Assembly (NCBI GenBank): GCA_024449915.1
Contig: JAMZAV010002033.1
Span: forward strand, 1-64,000
Reading direction: 5' to 3'
Origin: Sweltsa coloradensis
Lineage: Eukaryota > Arthropoda > Insecta > Plecoptera > Chloroperlidae
Length of the DNA stretch: 64,000 nt
The position numbers were made by a program, and so were the translations under genes. This document shows, piece by piece, positions 10,305 through 21,981 of this stretch. Every line of letters starts with the position of its first letter. Position 1 is the first letter of the stretch. Under the pieces are notes generated by a model. The model did not search any database and was not told the origin of the DNA. It was given only the letters and a program-made list of their open reading frames with translations.

Positions 10305-11910
10305 CCAGTTTTATTTCTCGAGTGAAGGTCTAACTATACGGCAAGTACGGGCAGAGAGAGGGAGCGAAGCTACGCTTAATCAACAGACCGTTGTTGGTGG
10401 AGGTGCCGGGTAGTTGATTGTGGAGCATGTTTTCGAACGGCATACATGACAAGAAGGGTGTTGAATTATTCACAAAGAGCTCCAGACACAGGATGAAATG
10501 AAATACAATAAATCCCGAGTGGTGTGTTTAGTAGGTACAGCACATGCACGCAGCTATAACGAGCTACTTTCAAGCGTCGCTCTTACTGAAAGTTAGAGAC
10601 TTTCAGTCTCAAATGGCCGATTCCAAGTTCACATAGACGGCGTTTAGCGTCCCCATTCCAAGGCACTAGACATAAACATTCGGTGTTGCAAGTGCCTACG
10701 TGGTATGGTAAATGTAATGGAGGAATCCACAAGTGGAAGTTTCGTTAACTAATTCTCTGATTGACAAAATACGGTTCACTTGATACATTTTCTAATGTAA
10801 AAACATTCTTGTGCATGCCTTCATGTACACAGCAATCAAGAGTAAAATTAAATTTCAGAACTTTGTTTGATAATAGAAAAAAACATTAGGCTATATAATA
10901 CAAATTTAAGATAATCAAAATTTCTTGAGGGCTAGAAGAACCACTAGGGCCTATGCCCCTAGAACAAAAGCGAGTAGTAAGTATGCAGTAGGGCCTGCAC
11001 CCACTTGGTGCTATCTACATCGAGCTGCATGGAACCCTTGAGAAGCTCTAGGTCAAGGATGCTTCAGTTGCTTCGAGGGAACTTGGCAGGCTTCACTTGC
11101 CATGACGGTTGACAAGAGTCGCGTTGTTATGACGCGAGTTAGGAAACACAGGTTCCCCACCCCTTAGGTTCCTTACACAATACCGGACATGTGCATGGTT
11201 CCTCTGCTGAGCTAAAAACTCATGAGCGCGCGGGTACCCGGGTAAAAAAATCCGGATTATCACATCCCAAATGAAACATTTTCAACATGACATTTTCGTT
11301 GCAAAGCGTGTTGTTTTTTTGGAAAGTCGCACAAGATGAAACTTAGATCAGAGTTAGCAGTTAGTTCGTCCTATACTACCCTCAGCTCTCCGCACTGGAC
11401 GGGCTGTAATGAGACGGTTATCTAATTACCAACTAATCACAGAGTTTATAGCTATTACGAGCGTTATTAACGAGCTCGGCCGGTGACTTAGGAGAATGAG
11501 ATCTCGTAAACACACTCAGTCTGATCGGACTTGACCAATGTGTTCCTAGAAAGAGATTCTTGGCTTCTTGGCTCTAGGCTAGTTTCCATAAATTGAAGTG
11601 AGCTTTACTGGAACTGCATGGCCACTCAGTGGAAAATCGATGGCCAACAGATTCCTAGAAGTTGAATAAAACCATTGTAATACGCGTTGCGTTGCTTGGC
11701 CTGGGTTTCTCAAGTTCACCAATAAGATAGATGGTTTCGCATTGAAGGGGACATCAGATATCGTGGAAGCCTCCAGGGGTTCGCGGGAGTACAGTACTAC
11801 TGATGTGGGGGGGGGGGGGCACCCCCATCACCCAACCCAAAAACCCGAACACGTCAAGGGAAGGAAATCGCACCCCATACACGCACACACTTTTAAAACC
11901 CGTGTCATTG
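10305..11910. other. unassigned sequence, no gene seen
   Basis: Includes a 13-base G run at 11807-11819. ORFs of 61-75 codons near 11750-11970 overlap the G run and the tandem duplication that follows. Confidence 0.4.
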
Positions 11911-12270
11911 TCCTGCCTACGAGTGAGGGGCCCGAACAAGGGATGTCCGGTGGAGGGGGTCGAACCTGAGGCTAGCGTGCAGGCGACGAGCCACGCCCCC
12001 CCGTCCTCGTTGTAATCACTTATTTATTTACAGAGAAGATGTAGCTTATCGTTGTGTGTCAACATCACATAAGGGTTGCTCTGTGTCCTGCCTACGAGTG
12101 AGGGCCCGAACAAGGGATGTCCGGTGGCGGGGGTCGAACCTGAGGCTAGCGTGCAGGCGACGAGCCACGCCCCCCCTCCCCCCCGTCCTCGTTGTAATCA
12201 CTTATTTATTTACAGAGAAGATGTAGCTTATCGTTGTGTGTCAACATCACATAAGGGTTGCTCTGTGTCT
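11911..12270. repeat. two-copy tandem duplication (~175-bp unit) of a tRNA-derived sequence
   Basis: 11911-12085 and 12086-12270 are near-identical. On the minus strand each contains GCGTGGCTCGTCGCC followed about 25 bases later by the B-box-like GGTTCGACCCC, suggesting a tRNA-derived SINE head. A poly-C length difference (near 12000 versus 12176-12184) is the main divergence. Confidence 0.8.
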
Positions 12271-12928
12271 TGCCTTTGAAGAACACAGTGCAACCGGGTC
12301 GCGGGGTGAAAACAAAGTAAAACAACACTCCCGCTCAAAGCAACTAGAACGTCATCAAATACACACCTACTAGGTTGTGATAAAATAAAGTAAGCATTAA
12401 GAAACAATTATTTGTATATGGCCGAGATTACTTGCATGAGAAGAACCACGAACAGCACTAATTGGGTACAAATTTGTCCGGTACAAAATTCATTTTTGAT
12501 TTGTATTATAATCAGAATTGTAAACGGCATTACTTGGCAGGACCTTGTTTCTGCTAGTACCTGTCAGATCCCGACAGAGCAAGCAGCACTCCTAGTTCTC
12601 CGCAACACCCCTAGGGAAAGTTTTATTTTGTTTTACCGTGATTGAGCGGCTCACAAGTATTGCACAACCTCGAGGTAATCAAAGCACTTATCGTGGATGA
12701 GATCTACGCCGCCGTGTGTCGTGTGCGCATGTATACAACTAGGCTAATAGGGTTGCTTGCCAGGTATGTGAAGTTTCGGTTTAAATTATGCGATACACAA
12801 CATGTCGACCAAGTAATCGATTCTTTTTATTATGGCACAGTGCGGCGAGATTCTACCGTCAACCCACTGTGATTCTATAACCTAAGCTCAGACGCCTGGG
12901 CGTCATTATGCCTGTACTACTGCGCATT

Positions 12929-13127
12929 TGGAAACCTTTTAGGTGACACGAGACAAACAAAGGCCTACAACCCTTTCTCCCCTTGCCTATTTTTGGAAAT
13001 CTTTAAGTGACACCAGAAAAATAAAGTCGACTACCCTTTCTCCCCTTCCTTATTTTTGGATTTGTCGAGCATGGGTATTTCCGCCCATAACTAGAGTGAC
13101 GCATAGCCTAACGGTTGACGCGCCCTG
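12929..13127. repeat. two-copy ~64-bp tandem repeat plus dispersed tail
   Basis: Two diverged copies (about 12929-12993 and 12994-13056) share CCCTTTCTCCCCTT and TATTTTTGGA and a preceding GTGACAC motif. The segment after them, CTAGAGTGACGCATAGCC then TAACGGTTGAC, matches the edge of repeat H at 6590-6625. A further GTGACACGAGAAAAA motif occurs near 13428. Confidence 0.6.
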
Positions 13128-14249
13128 AAACCAAATCAAGTACAACCTATTTTGTCTGGAGGTCTAGGCCTGGCCTGTATTACCGTAGGGTGGTTGCTCA
13201 CAAGACCATGGGGCGAAGTAGCTTGATGCGCATGTTGATGCTGTGTATGTGTACACACACCTCCTAATTAGTAATTTGCAAACCAAATATAACGCTGTTA
13301 ATTAATGTTGCCTTGCAGAGTGTAAGTTTCTTGTACACTCATTGCTACAGACACTGACCACTCCAGACTGTGTCTCATCTACATATATTTGGGAACTTGG
13401 GATTTCTAAATCTTCTAGAATCTAGGTGACACGAGAAAAACTGAAAAATAGTGAGCTAGATTTGATTTTGGCGACTAGTTCCTCTAAACCGTTAGTTTAG
13501 TAAGTGGGTCCATACAATACAACTATCCCCACCTACGCTGGAGCTACCTCGTGCAGGTGACACGCAGGAGACGACACAGACTAGGCAACACTCCCTCTCC
13601 CACGTGCGTGTCAATCACATCACTCCCCTGCACTCGTAACCTGCGTCATCCGGCTAGGAAGACAGGTGACCTAACAACAACTTTACTACATAATGTCTCT
13701 GTGCCCACACGCTGGCAACAAGATTTCTTGGCGAGTTTCAAAACTTATCGGTATATGATATGATCAATACATATTGATTTTTCACTACATGAAGCAAAAA
13801 ATCAAAAAGTTCTGGAAAATATTGTTTCTAAAAAATGAAAATAAAAACGATAAACGACTACGAGATACACGTACCAACCAAAATAACGTGAAACGAAATT
13901 AACTGGGTTTGCAGAAAATGTATGGGCTTAACTAAAACGACTTAGGAATTGAACATTTAGATAATCACAGTTAATTCTTGTAAGAAGGCATTCTTTTTTT
14001 TTCAAAAGTGCCCATTAGATAACACATTTTTGAATTTTGATTCTATTCAGAAATTGGGCCTGGCCAGGTAACTGATAACGAAAATGTTTCGCTTTTAGGA
14101 GTACGGTTCTGCAAATGAGATGTGTTTCGTACATTACCCGAAGATAGGTGTCCTGGCCGGGTAACAGAACTCAAAGCGACGGTCATAATACCCGGCTCAA
14201 CACTCACGCTGACTGATGACCCTTTGGTCTGGCAGTGGTGGGAGACGAG
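13128..14249. other. unassigned sequence, no gene seen
   Basis: No convincing frame or repeat apart from scattered motifs shared with 12929-13056. Confidence 0.35.
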
Positions 14250-14740
14250 AACTGCGAGATGACGAGCTATCTGCGTCGTCGACACGGGAAAGCAATGCTG
14301 GACGTGCTAAGTATCGCGCCTCCAAATAAACATTCATAGTATGAGTTACCACCCTGTTCTTTTTCCAGGGGAGAACGTAGGGTGACGCGGGGGGACAAGG
14401 GGGGATCTAATGTAAGGAGGATGACGAGCTATCTGCGTCCGTCCGAGCACGGGCAAGCAAGTGCTGGGGGTGCAAGCCTTGCAGCATCTATTTAGGGCTA
14501 AGATTATTCGCGCCTCCAAGATAAAACAATTTCTATAAGTATGAGTTACCACCCTGTATACTTCTTTCCAAGGGGAGGAACGTAAGGGGTGACGCAGGGG
14601 GACAAGGGGTGGATCTAATGTAAGGAGGATGACGAGCTCTTAGTAAAACCAATGACGGTTGCGATCTGCGTCCGAGCACGGGCGCCGGGGGGGGGGGGGG
14701 GGAGCAAGTTCTGGGGGTGCAAGCCTACAGCTCCTTGTTG
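14250..14740. repeat. three diverged direct repeats, ~170-210-bp unit
   Basis: The block GATGACGAGCTATCTGCG ... ATGAGTTACCACCCTGT ... GGTGACGCGGGGGGACAAG recurs three times (starting near 14253, 14422 and 14627), the last truncated and interrupted by a 16-base G run at 14687-14702. The GACGC-GGGGGACAAGGGG part also resembles 51530-51560, linking it to repeat H. Confidence 0.65.
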
Positions 14741-14913
14741 GATGTTAACATATATCAAAAATCGAGTTTCATTTATTATTAATTCATAGGAATGAACATG
14801 TGATCCAATTTTCTTGTTTCACTTTCACACACTGCAGCTAGACAATGAAAAATGTATTTTTTTTAAATATGAACAACAAAATCAAGTAGTGATGATGACA
14901 ATCGTATAAGTTT

Positions 14914-14985
14914 GCCCCGACTGGGGATCGAACCCAGAACCTCAGTCTTTTCGAACCGATGCTCTACCAACTGAGCTATCGGGGC
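14914..14985 (-). tRNA. tRNA-like gene with an atypical anticodon arm (possibly SINE-derived)
   Basis: The minus strand folds into a 72-nt cloverleaf. The acceptor stem GCCCCGA/TCGGGGC is perfect (7 bp), the D arm GCTC/GAGC has 4 bp, and the T arm CTGGG/CCCAG encloses TTCGATC. The internal promoter boxes TAGCTCAGTTGG and GGTTCGATCC are intact. The anticodon arm pairs best as TCGGT/ACTGA with an 8-base loop (TCGAAAAG) and a 4-base variable loop, not the usual 7 and 5, so no amino acid is assigned. There is no encoded CCA, as expected for a eukaryote. On the minus strand it lies just downstream of a SINE body also found at 47620-47738, so it may be the head of a SINE and not a functional tRNA gene. 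Confidence 0.65.
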
Positions 14986-15027
14986 CTAGCAAAAACTTTT
15001 TATAAAATTGCTATATATTGTCACGAT

Positions 15028-15140
15028 ATTGTGATTGTTGAGAGCTATGATATAAATCAAACAGAAGACTGCCATGTTGCTGTCATTACTGAAAGAACAT
15101 AGTTTTGTGCCAATCACTTTCTCATCTCCCATTTTTTAAC
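15028..15140 (-). mobile_element. SINE body fragment (same family as 47540-47738)
   Basis: The reverse complement contains GGGAGATGAGAAAGTGATTGG and TGTTCTTTCAGTAATGACAGC, matching 47637-47690, and the end CAACAATCACAATAT corresponds to the region just before the (TAA)n tail there. Confidence 0.6.
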
Positions 15141-15641
15141 AAAATAAAGTGTTCGTATAACTTAAAAAAAAATACTATAAGTTATGTAATAAAGAAACGA
15201 TCAAAACGTATGGAAATTATAATATTGTGAGATGTGAATGACAGTTGGCCGTGATTATACTCATCATTTAAATGCATAATAAGTAAACAAACCTGATGTG
15301 ACATTCAAGTGGCAAAATAAGTCAAATAAAATGTATAATAGAACACAAATTTCAACCGCGTTGCATCTAAGCAGAAATCAACCAATTAATTAAACATATT
15401 ATTAATTCCGGAGTCGTGAACGTATCACATTCAATGTAACTCCGTGTACTGTACATCACGATCATTGACACCCTACACGGGCTCAAATGTAGACACTTGC
15501 AGAAAATAAATCTACTATCAACTGACAAAACCACATTTCTAAATGTGTGCTGCAAAAGGTATTTTGAGCTGTAGGCCTGCGTGGTAAATAGGTACAAGCA
15601 CATATTTTCGAAATGGTTACGAAAAGCTATATATATGTGAA

Positions 15642-16068
15642 TTGGATGAGCGTAGCGAGCGAAGCGAAGATTCCATTTCACTACACTGGAGAAAAAATCC
15701 GGAATGTCTTTTTTTCTTTCCATTCTTTTTTTTTTGTATTTTTGTGTTTGTAAACACGATTCCGGCTAAACCGATACTCCAATTGCGATGAATTTTCTGG
15801 AGACCATCGAAATCTCTGAACTTAGAACTGCCACGTTTTTGAGCGAAATCGAAAAATTATTTCTCATAAAAATCGCACTTTTACGATTTTTTTCGATTTA
15901 AAAAAAAATCTTCGACTTATAACGCCTACATGCTTTATCCTATTGTAATGATTTTTATACAGAACCTTTAATTTATGAATTAATATATTCGTGTGAAATT
16001 TGAGCGTAATCGAAAAATTATTTCTCATGAAAATCGCAGTTTTACGTTTTCTTTTGATTTTTTAAATT
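15642..16068 (+). mobile_element. rolling-circle-like element, family A, 3'-truncated (A1)
   Basis: Starts with the family 5' end TTGGATGAGCGTAGCGAGCG and follows the family body: T-rich tract, ACACGATTCCGGCTAAACCG, and repeated ATTTCTCATAAAAATCGC-type segments. It stops without the TACGCTCATCCAA/AACGC hairpin/CCTAG terminus. The 118-codon minus ORF at 15367-15723 overlaps its 5' end by chance. Confidence 0.65.
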
Positions 16069-17394
16069 TCCCCCAAACAGTCTTGGGCACGTTCCCCCAA
16101 AAAAGAAACTTTAAAAAGTTAAGTTACTTCTGCCTAAAAAGGAACTTAGTTCCTTTCACTTCCTTGTACCATCACTGATTTAAATAATAATAAATGTGAT
16201 AGGAGTTAATTTACCATTACTTTTATTTATCAAAGTGAGTCCCGGGCCATTTGACGAGGGTGGTGTCATTTTCGAAAACACAAGAAATTTTAAGTTCCTG
16301 ATCTAAGAAAAATGAACGCGTTCCCACAAAAGTTCCTGAAGGCGTTCCTAGGAACGCGTTCCTCCCCTAGACTGGCCCCAAAATGGGGTCCCCATGAGTG
16401 TCCTCCAATGAGATCTTAATTTTGATGTTTTAATATTTGTTTACAAAGTTTCTTAACGACTTCACTTGACAGGTTACCACTAATATCCATGTTGGTAGGG
16501 TTCACATACTGTCTAAAATTTTCAAATTCACAATTTAAAACAAAATGGCGATAATTGATTCAGAGACAACAATATGTTGGCTGTGATTTTAAGACAGTCT
16601 ATTACAAATCTAACTTTCATCAAATAGATGTAAAGACAAAACAACATAATATAATAAAAACATATCATAGTGTACGGGATCACTGTACAAATCATCGCCC
16701 CACATTCGCCGGTGCTTATGCACTTAGCAATAACGCAAGATGAACATTGGAACGTGTAGTAGCGTGCATGCACGTGGACACGAACTAGGCCACTGCAAGC
16801 CAAGCCACCACGAGAGAACGGGAAATGGAAATGGTATATATTAATTTTCCGGAAGAATATGAATAAGCGAATACATTTCTTGCCATCTTGCTTCTACATT
16901 GTTACCAACTAAGGTAGAAAATATTATGTATTCCCGCAAGCCATCGTCCGTATATTATTATGTAAGCATGCAGAAACCTTATTTCACCCAACACCTTTTC
17001 TTGCCATATTACTTTCTGATAGGTATCAAATATGGGCAAACATACTTAAAGGATTAGTTGCAGTGAGGCGAAGCAGATTTCTGTCCCTATAGTTTGGATG
17101 ATTTTATTGCGACAACTTATGCACTACCTATATCTAAGTTACACATATGAGAATATGAAGTTAAATTTACTTTTCATTAAATATGCCTAAAAAGAAGAAT
17201 TTTTTAAAAGAAGGAGAACAAGAAGATTCACTTCGATAATGCTTCGTATAACCAGAACATTGGTATTGATTTCTAACCCATAGGACAATAAAATCAATTC
17301 TTGAGTGGGGTACGATGAGTTGCAACAACAATGAGTCTGCTGCGGTTGAGCCCCGGGTTGAGGTGAACAAGTAGAGATGTCAACATTACCGCGA
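16069..17394. other. unassigned sequence with a GGAACGCGTTCC-type repeat
   Basis: 16080-16370 is rich in AGTTCC/GGAACT motifs and ends in the perfect palindrome AGGAACGCGTTCCT (16350-16363), as at 3731-3744. This is probably a short interspersed element. The rest shows no gene. Confidence 0.4.
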
Positions 17395-17500
17395 GCAACC
17401 GGCGGACCAATGAGCGAGCAGTATTTTAAATTGGGGACTGCTGATTGGCTGCAATCCACCCGCCGGTGACGTCAGCTCTCCTCGGCCACACGCGTCTGTC
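17395..17500. promoter_or_regulatory. candidate promoter cluster (two CCAAT boxes and a CRE)
   Basis: CCAAT at 17406-17410, its reverse complement ATTGG in GCTGATTGGCTG near 17444, and a perfect cAMP-response element TGACGTCA at 17467-17474 lie within 70 bases of GC-richer DNA. This is a classic TATA-less promoter combination. No exon with coding bias could be tied to it on either side. Confidence 0.3.
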
Positions 17501-18788
17501 AGGACATAGTCTACAAACCAGGACGAAACACGAGTTGCAATGTTTTCAGGATAGAAACTAAACTAAACTAAACCACATTTAGAATCATCAGCCAACTTTT
17601 GTAATAATGTGATGCGTTTACGACAGAACTTCCCGATGACGTAACAACGTATATTATTCAATAATGGCAAAAACAAAATAACCAGTGGAAAAAAAATCAG
17701 TGCATATACACAATACCTATATTCTTCACGGCACGCAGACGAGTTACAGAGAATCAGAGGAATATATTAATAATGTTGCGCCACTTTTAAAAGAAATTGT
17801 TTCAAAAGTAATGATCAGTTCACGCTCTCTTGTTACGAGTATATTTCCAGTAAGAAAGAAAATACACTGCATACAATTTCTTGACATCGATCACAGAAAA
17901 GGGGCTACGTAACTTATAAGTACTTGGCTTCGAAAACACACAAGGATGTTGTTTGCGGGCTTCTCAACATCGCCAATGCGTCAAGTTAACAAAATTATCT
18001 AAAAGTGGGCTAGAGAAACTTTCAGTTTGGCGCTATGACTGCCCTTATTAGTATAGGACTGGGCGGGTAAAGGTTTTGACAGTCGGCTCGGGTAGGGTAG
18101 GGAAAAGACGGACGTTATAATACTGCATGTACAAGTAAACGTTGAATTTTACTTGGCAAGAATCTTGGATTATGATTTTATGGCTATTTTTACTGAATGA
18201 CATTTTGTATATAAGCTGTAAAGTAAAAATTGTCTGGACCGGCACCTCCACCATCCCCCATTTTTAAATATTTATTTTACCATGAACTTTGGATACGCTT
18301 TTTTGACTACTTGACCCCAAATACCCGACCCGACCAGAAATATCGGGTACTCGCACTCACACCACTGTTATTAGCATATTACACAACAAACAAGCAGCAG
18401 TGTGACTTCCTATCTTACGTGCACTAACTACATGTCTCTTCCCAACCGGTCTACACTAAACAAGTGCACGGACAGCGGTTGGTTGGTCGCCCTTCCGAAA
18501 TGATATTTCAATATCGTGCCCTTTTACGTACTTGTAAACATCAATCAATAATCTAAAAGATACGTGTTCACTGTTCAGACTTCAAAAGCAATTGAACATT
18601 ATTGGAAATAAAGCTACTGTAATAAAAACGTGCGTGTCTCTGTGAGGCATTGGTGTCACGTAGGGGCTACAGGATTCGGTGAAATCTTTCGACAGCGAAA
18701 TGGATTAATTAGCTGGTCAAGCACGATAGATATTTCTTACGGTGTTATATAGCTACTAAGATTACATTTGTAAGCGCACTTTCTGCAA
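17501..18788. other. unassigned sequence, no gene seen
   Basis: AT-rich. ORFs of 65-75 codons lack domains or bias. Confidence 0.4.
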
Positions 18789-19170
18789 TTAATATTCTAT
18801 TAAACTAGTGGTGACGTACCGCTGATTCCAGTTGACAGTCCTCGGCCTACGAGGCAGTTGCACCCTCGGGGCCGCCTTGGGTGAGGCGCACAGCGACCTT
18901 GAGCCCACGACACAGGGGAGGCGGCGTCTGGGGGCCCACGCGGGCCCGGCACTGAGGGCCCCGCGCCTGACAGGGGGTACGGGGAGACGCACGGGCACCA
19001 CGGGGACGCGCCAACCCACCACCAACTCCATCGACGACGACGACGCGACGACTGACAGCACACACACCCGCCCGCGAACTAGCGGCAGGCTTGAATCCCG
19101 CGCGCATGCGGTGCCCCACATCCGAACCGAACACTTTGTTTTCTTTGCCTCGATTCTGTTCAATATTTAA
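18789..19170. other. CpG-rich island, possible exon or promoter
   Basis: Sharply GC- and CpG-rich compared with its flanks. Both strands stay open for more than 100 codons, which GC-rich DNA tends to do. On the minus strand a frame ends at a donor-like CAGCG|GTACGT near 18817; on the plus strand a frame has an Asp/Thr-rich stretch. I cannot choose the strand and do not recognise either translation. It could be a first exon with its CpG island. Confidence 0.25.
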
Positions 19171-19470
19171 GGAAAACAATCTCGCGAGGTAATGGTAGTG
19201 GTCGTGACGGGACGGCCAAGGCGTGCAAGGGCCGAACTGCATGCGGAGTACACAGGAAACTTGGGGAATATCCTGTCTGGCGCCGTAGCGAGTGGCACCA
19301 CTCAGCACTGACGACCAGCTGACATCACAAACATTTCGGGGTCTTTAGATGACACTATTTAACAACATATTGTTAATAACAGGATAGCAGATAGCAATAG
19401 CAAATAATAACACCACTATTGTTATTCTACACCTCGTTCTACACGCTTCGGCTGGCTTGTAATGTTTCGC

Positions 19471-19486
19471 CGAGAGAGAGAGAGAG

Positions 19487-19520
<34 letters not shown>
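19471..19520. repeat. (GA)n microsatellite
   Basis: GA dinucleotides interrupted once by GCAA. The alternating Ser/Leu stretch in an 80-codon ORF over it is a translation artefact. The flanks (19171-20202) show no gene. Confidence 0.95.
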
Positions 19521-19522
<2 letters not shown>

Positions 19523-20202
19523 ACATTGTGTATCCAGCCAGCCTTGTCTGAAGGCTGTTCTTTAGCCATCCTTAGACTTACTGGCATAAATAATTAAGTT
19601 GACCACTCAAAAGACGAGAGATCAAGAACGAAAGATTTTGTTCTAGGTGAACTTTTGAACCCAATAAACAAACTGGCGTGCATTTTACGTACGCTTCGTG
19701 TACGTGTATTTATTAAGCTTGCTTTTAAGATATGAAAATTTCACTACCATGGTGAGAGAAATACCCACCCAAAGACCCGACGTAGTTTCAAGGGCTTCAG
19801 AATCTGTGTTCTAATCTAATAGATGAACTAGTTGCAGTCCCGAGTCATGTTCACAGGGGAATCTTGTTACGCCGTGACGTTGACGATACTTGATAACAAC
19901 GGCAACAAACTAAACTTCGAGACACCAAAAACAAGTCAAATTGAAACATGTAAGCCAAATTTAGCAGGTTTATGAAGAAAATTGCAGATAATGTTGTCTT
20001 CCTTTTTGAATCATGTTTTTCTTAAATGAATAGGATATCCTTTTGATAAACAAGCAAATAAAACAAAACATTAAAAAAATTAAAGATGTTAACATTAATT
20101 AACTAAAAATCAATCAATCAATCAATCAAAGCGGTTGAGAGCGGTTAGAATGCGATTGATACATTGTCCAAGAAAGATAAGCAAATAAAATGTCTTGGGC
20201 GT

Positions 20203-20445
20203 TTAAGGGGAATCCCTAAACCTAAATATGATTTTTAAAGAATGCGGTTAACAGAATTAACAATAGGCCCTATTCAAATTGCCCGAATCAATCCATCTAG
20301 TTCAAAATTGAATTTTGAGCAGCGGTTTTTCGTATATTGTTTCTACACTCCTTTATCTACAACCTAAATAAAAGGATTAATGGTTATCTATATTTTCTTG
20401 TGTTGCGCGATTTTTTTTGCCTGGCGGTACAATTTTAAATTTTAG
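20203..20445 (+). mobile_element. TTAA-type MITE, family G, one arm only (G1)
   Basis: TTAA is followed by GGGGAATCCCTA and then a diverged copy of the left arm of the full palindrome at 42109-42740, including TTCTACACTCCTTTATCTAC and TTGCGCGATTTTTTT. The opposite arm is missing. TTAA target use and this layout are found in piggyBac and Kolobok MITEs; the superfamily is not decided here. Confidence 0.65.
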
Positions 20446-21039
20446 GTAGGTTAGTGATTTGTAGCAGAAACATTTTTCAAGCGTGCTGTCAAGTTGACAG
20501 GTGAGAATATTAGCCAAATGATTACTAACTTCTTCTTGTTTCTGTTTGTGCATTCCCATGCTACACACGCTAAAACCATATCAAAACATTCCAGAAAAAT
20601 ACCTAATTTAAACATAATGTAAAGCATAAATTGAAACGCCAATTCGCCATCTTGAATAGATCAGATTGACGCTTCAATTTGCTACGCTCGCGCCTGTACG
20701 GACGTACTGGAGACTGGCGATCGAGACTACTAGATGTTAAATTAAATATCATTATTGACCCTAGCTTATAAATGCTGCAAGGTCACTTTCACGACTACGA
20801 ATAGGGCGTGTCACTTTTGACGTAAGTGTTTATTGAAAATCATTTAAAATGCAAGTTCTTCCGTCACATCAGGACTCATCAGGAAGTACGTCTGCGTGTA
20901 ACTGCTGTCACGTTTTCACGTCTTTGGAAAATGTAAAAGATACAATACATTTATAAATACATGTACAATAAATGACAACTAAAACGACTATCGAATTCAG
21001 TGTAAGTAAAATGTATATTTAGATTTACTATACTACTAT

Positions 21040-21981
21040 TTGGATGAGCGAAGCGAAGACTTCAATTTCACTGACCCCCCAAAAAATTTAGCTCCGTTGT
21101 TTTTTTGTTTTGTTTTGTTTTTTTTTTGTTTTTTTTGTCTGTTTGTTCGCACGATTCCGGGCAAACGGCATATGCGATCTTGATGAAAATTGAAGGGGAC
21201 CTTCGAAATCTCTGAACTTACTTGCCACGTTTTTGGGTACAATCGAAGAAATATTTTTCATGAATATCGCACCTTTACGATTTTTTTCGATTTTTAGTGC
21301 GATATTTTCGAGACATTTGGGCCGATTCTGACCAAACGGGTAGGGCTACAACGTTCATATTTCACATGGACATTAAGGTAATGGTGATGTATTGCTTTCT
21401 GAAAGAAAAAGTTGAAAAAGTTAGCCAGAATCTATAGAAATAAAGCTTTTAATATAAGTTTTTTGATTTTTTTTGCGATATTTTCGTGCCATTTGGGTCA
21501 ATTCTGACCAAACGGGTGAGGCTACAACGTTCATAATTCACATGGACATTAAGGTAATGGTGATGTATTGCTTTCTGAAAGAAAAAGTTGGAAAAGTTAG
21601 TCAGAATCTATAGAAATAAAGCTTTTAATATAAGTTTTTTGACTTCTAGTGCGATATTTTCGTGCCATTTGGGCCAATTCTGACCAAACGGGTGGGCCTT
21701 CAACGTTCATATTATACATGGACATTAAGATTATGGTGATGTAGTACCTTTTAAAAGAAAAAGTTGAAAAAGTTAGCCAGAATCCATAGAAATAAAGCTT
21801 TTAATATAAGTTTTTACGGTAAATAATACCAATTGACAGGTAACAAAAGAAATTTGACAACAATCACTTACAATGCGTAGGTAGCAAAACAAAGCACTTG
21901 CAAAAGTAAAGATATCCCACGCAAACTAAAAACTTTAAAAAGCTCATCCATCAACGCGGCGGGACTTTAGCGTTTTCCTAG
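21040..21981 (+). mobile_element. rolling-circle-like element, family B, full length (B1)
   Basis: 5' end TTTGGATGAGCGAAGCGAAG. 3' end AAGCTCATCCATC, hairpin arms AACGC (21953-21957) and GCGTT (21970-21974), then TTCCTAG followed by T. The body begins with a T-rich tract (like families A, C and D), then GCACGATTCCGGGCAAACGG, and then three tandem 176-bp repeats (21299-21817). No ORF of substance. Fragments of the same family are at 25775, 38160, 45019, 46138 and 58305. Confidence 0.75.
21299..21817 (+). repeat. three tandem 176-bp repeats inside element B1
   Basis: Units start at 21299, 21475 and 21651 with GCGATATTTTCG and include CCAAACGGGT, ACATGGACATTAAG and AATAAAGCTTTTAATATAAG. The other family B copies carry a single unit, so the triplication arose inside this copy or its source. 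Confidence 0.9.

Noticed and set aside
9912..10413. Overlapping ORFs of 96-163 codons on both strands
   Set aside because: They are frames through the 33-bp minisatellite; the peptides are pure repeats and mirror each other.
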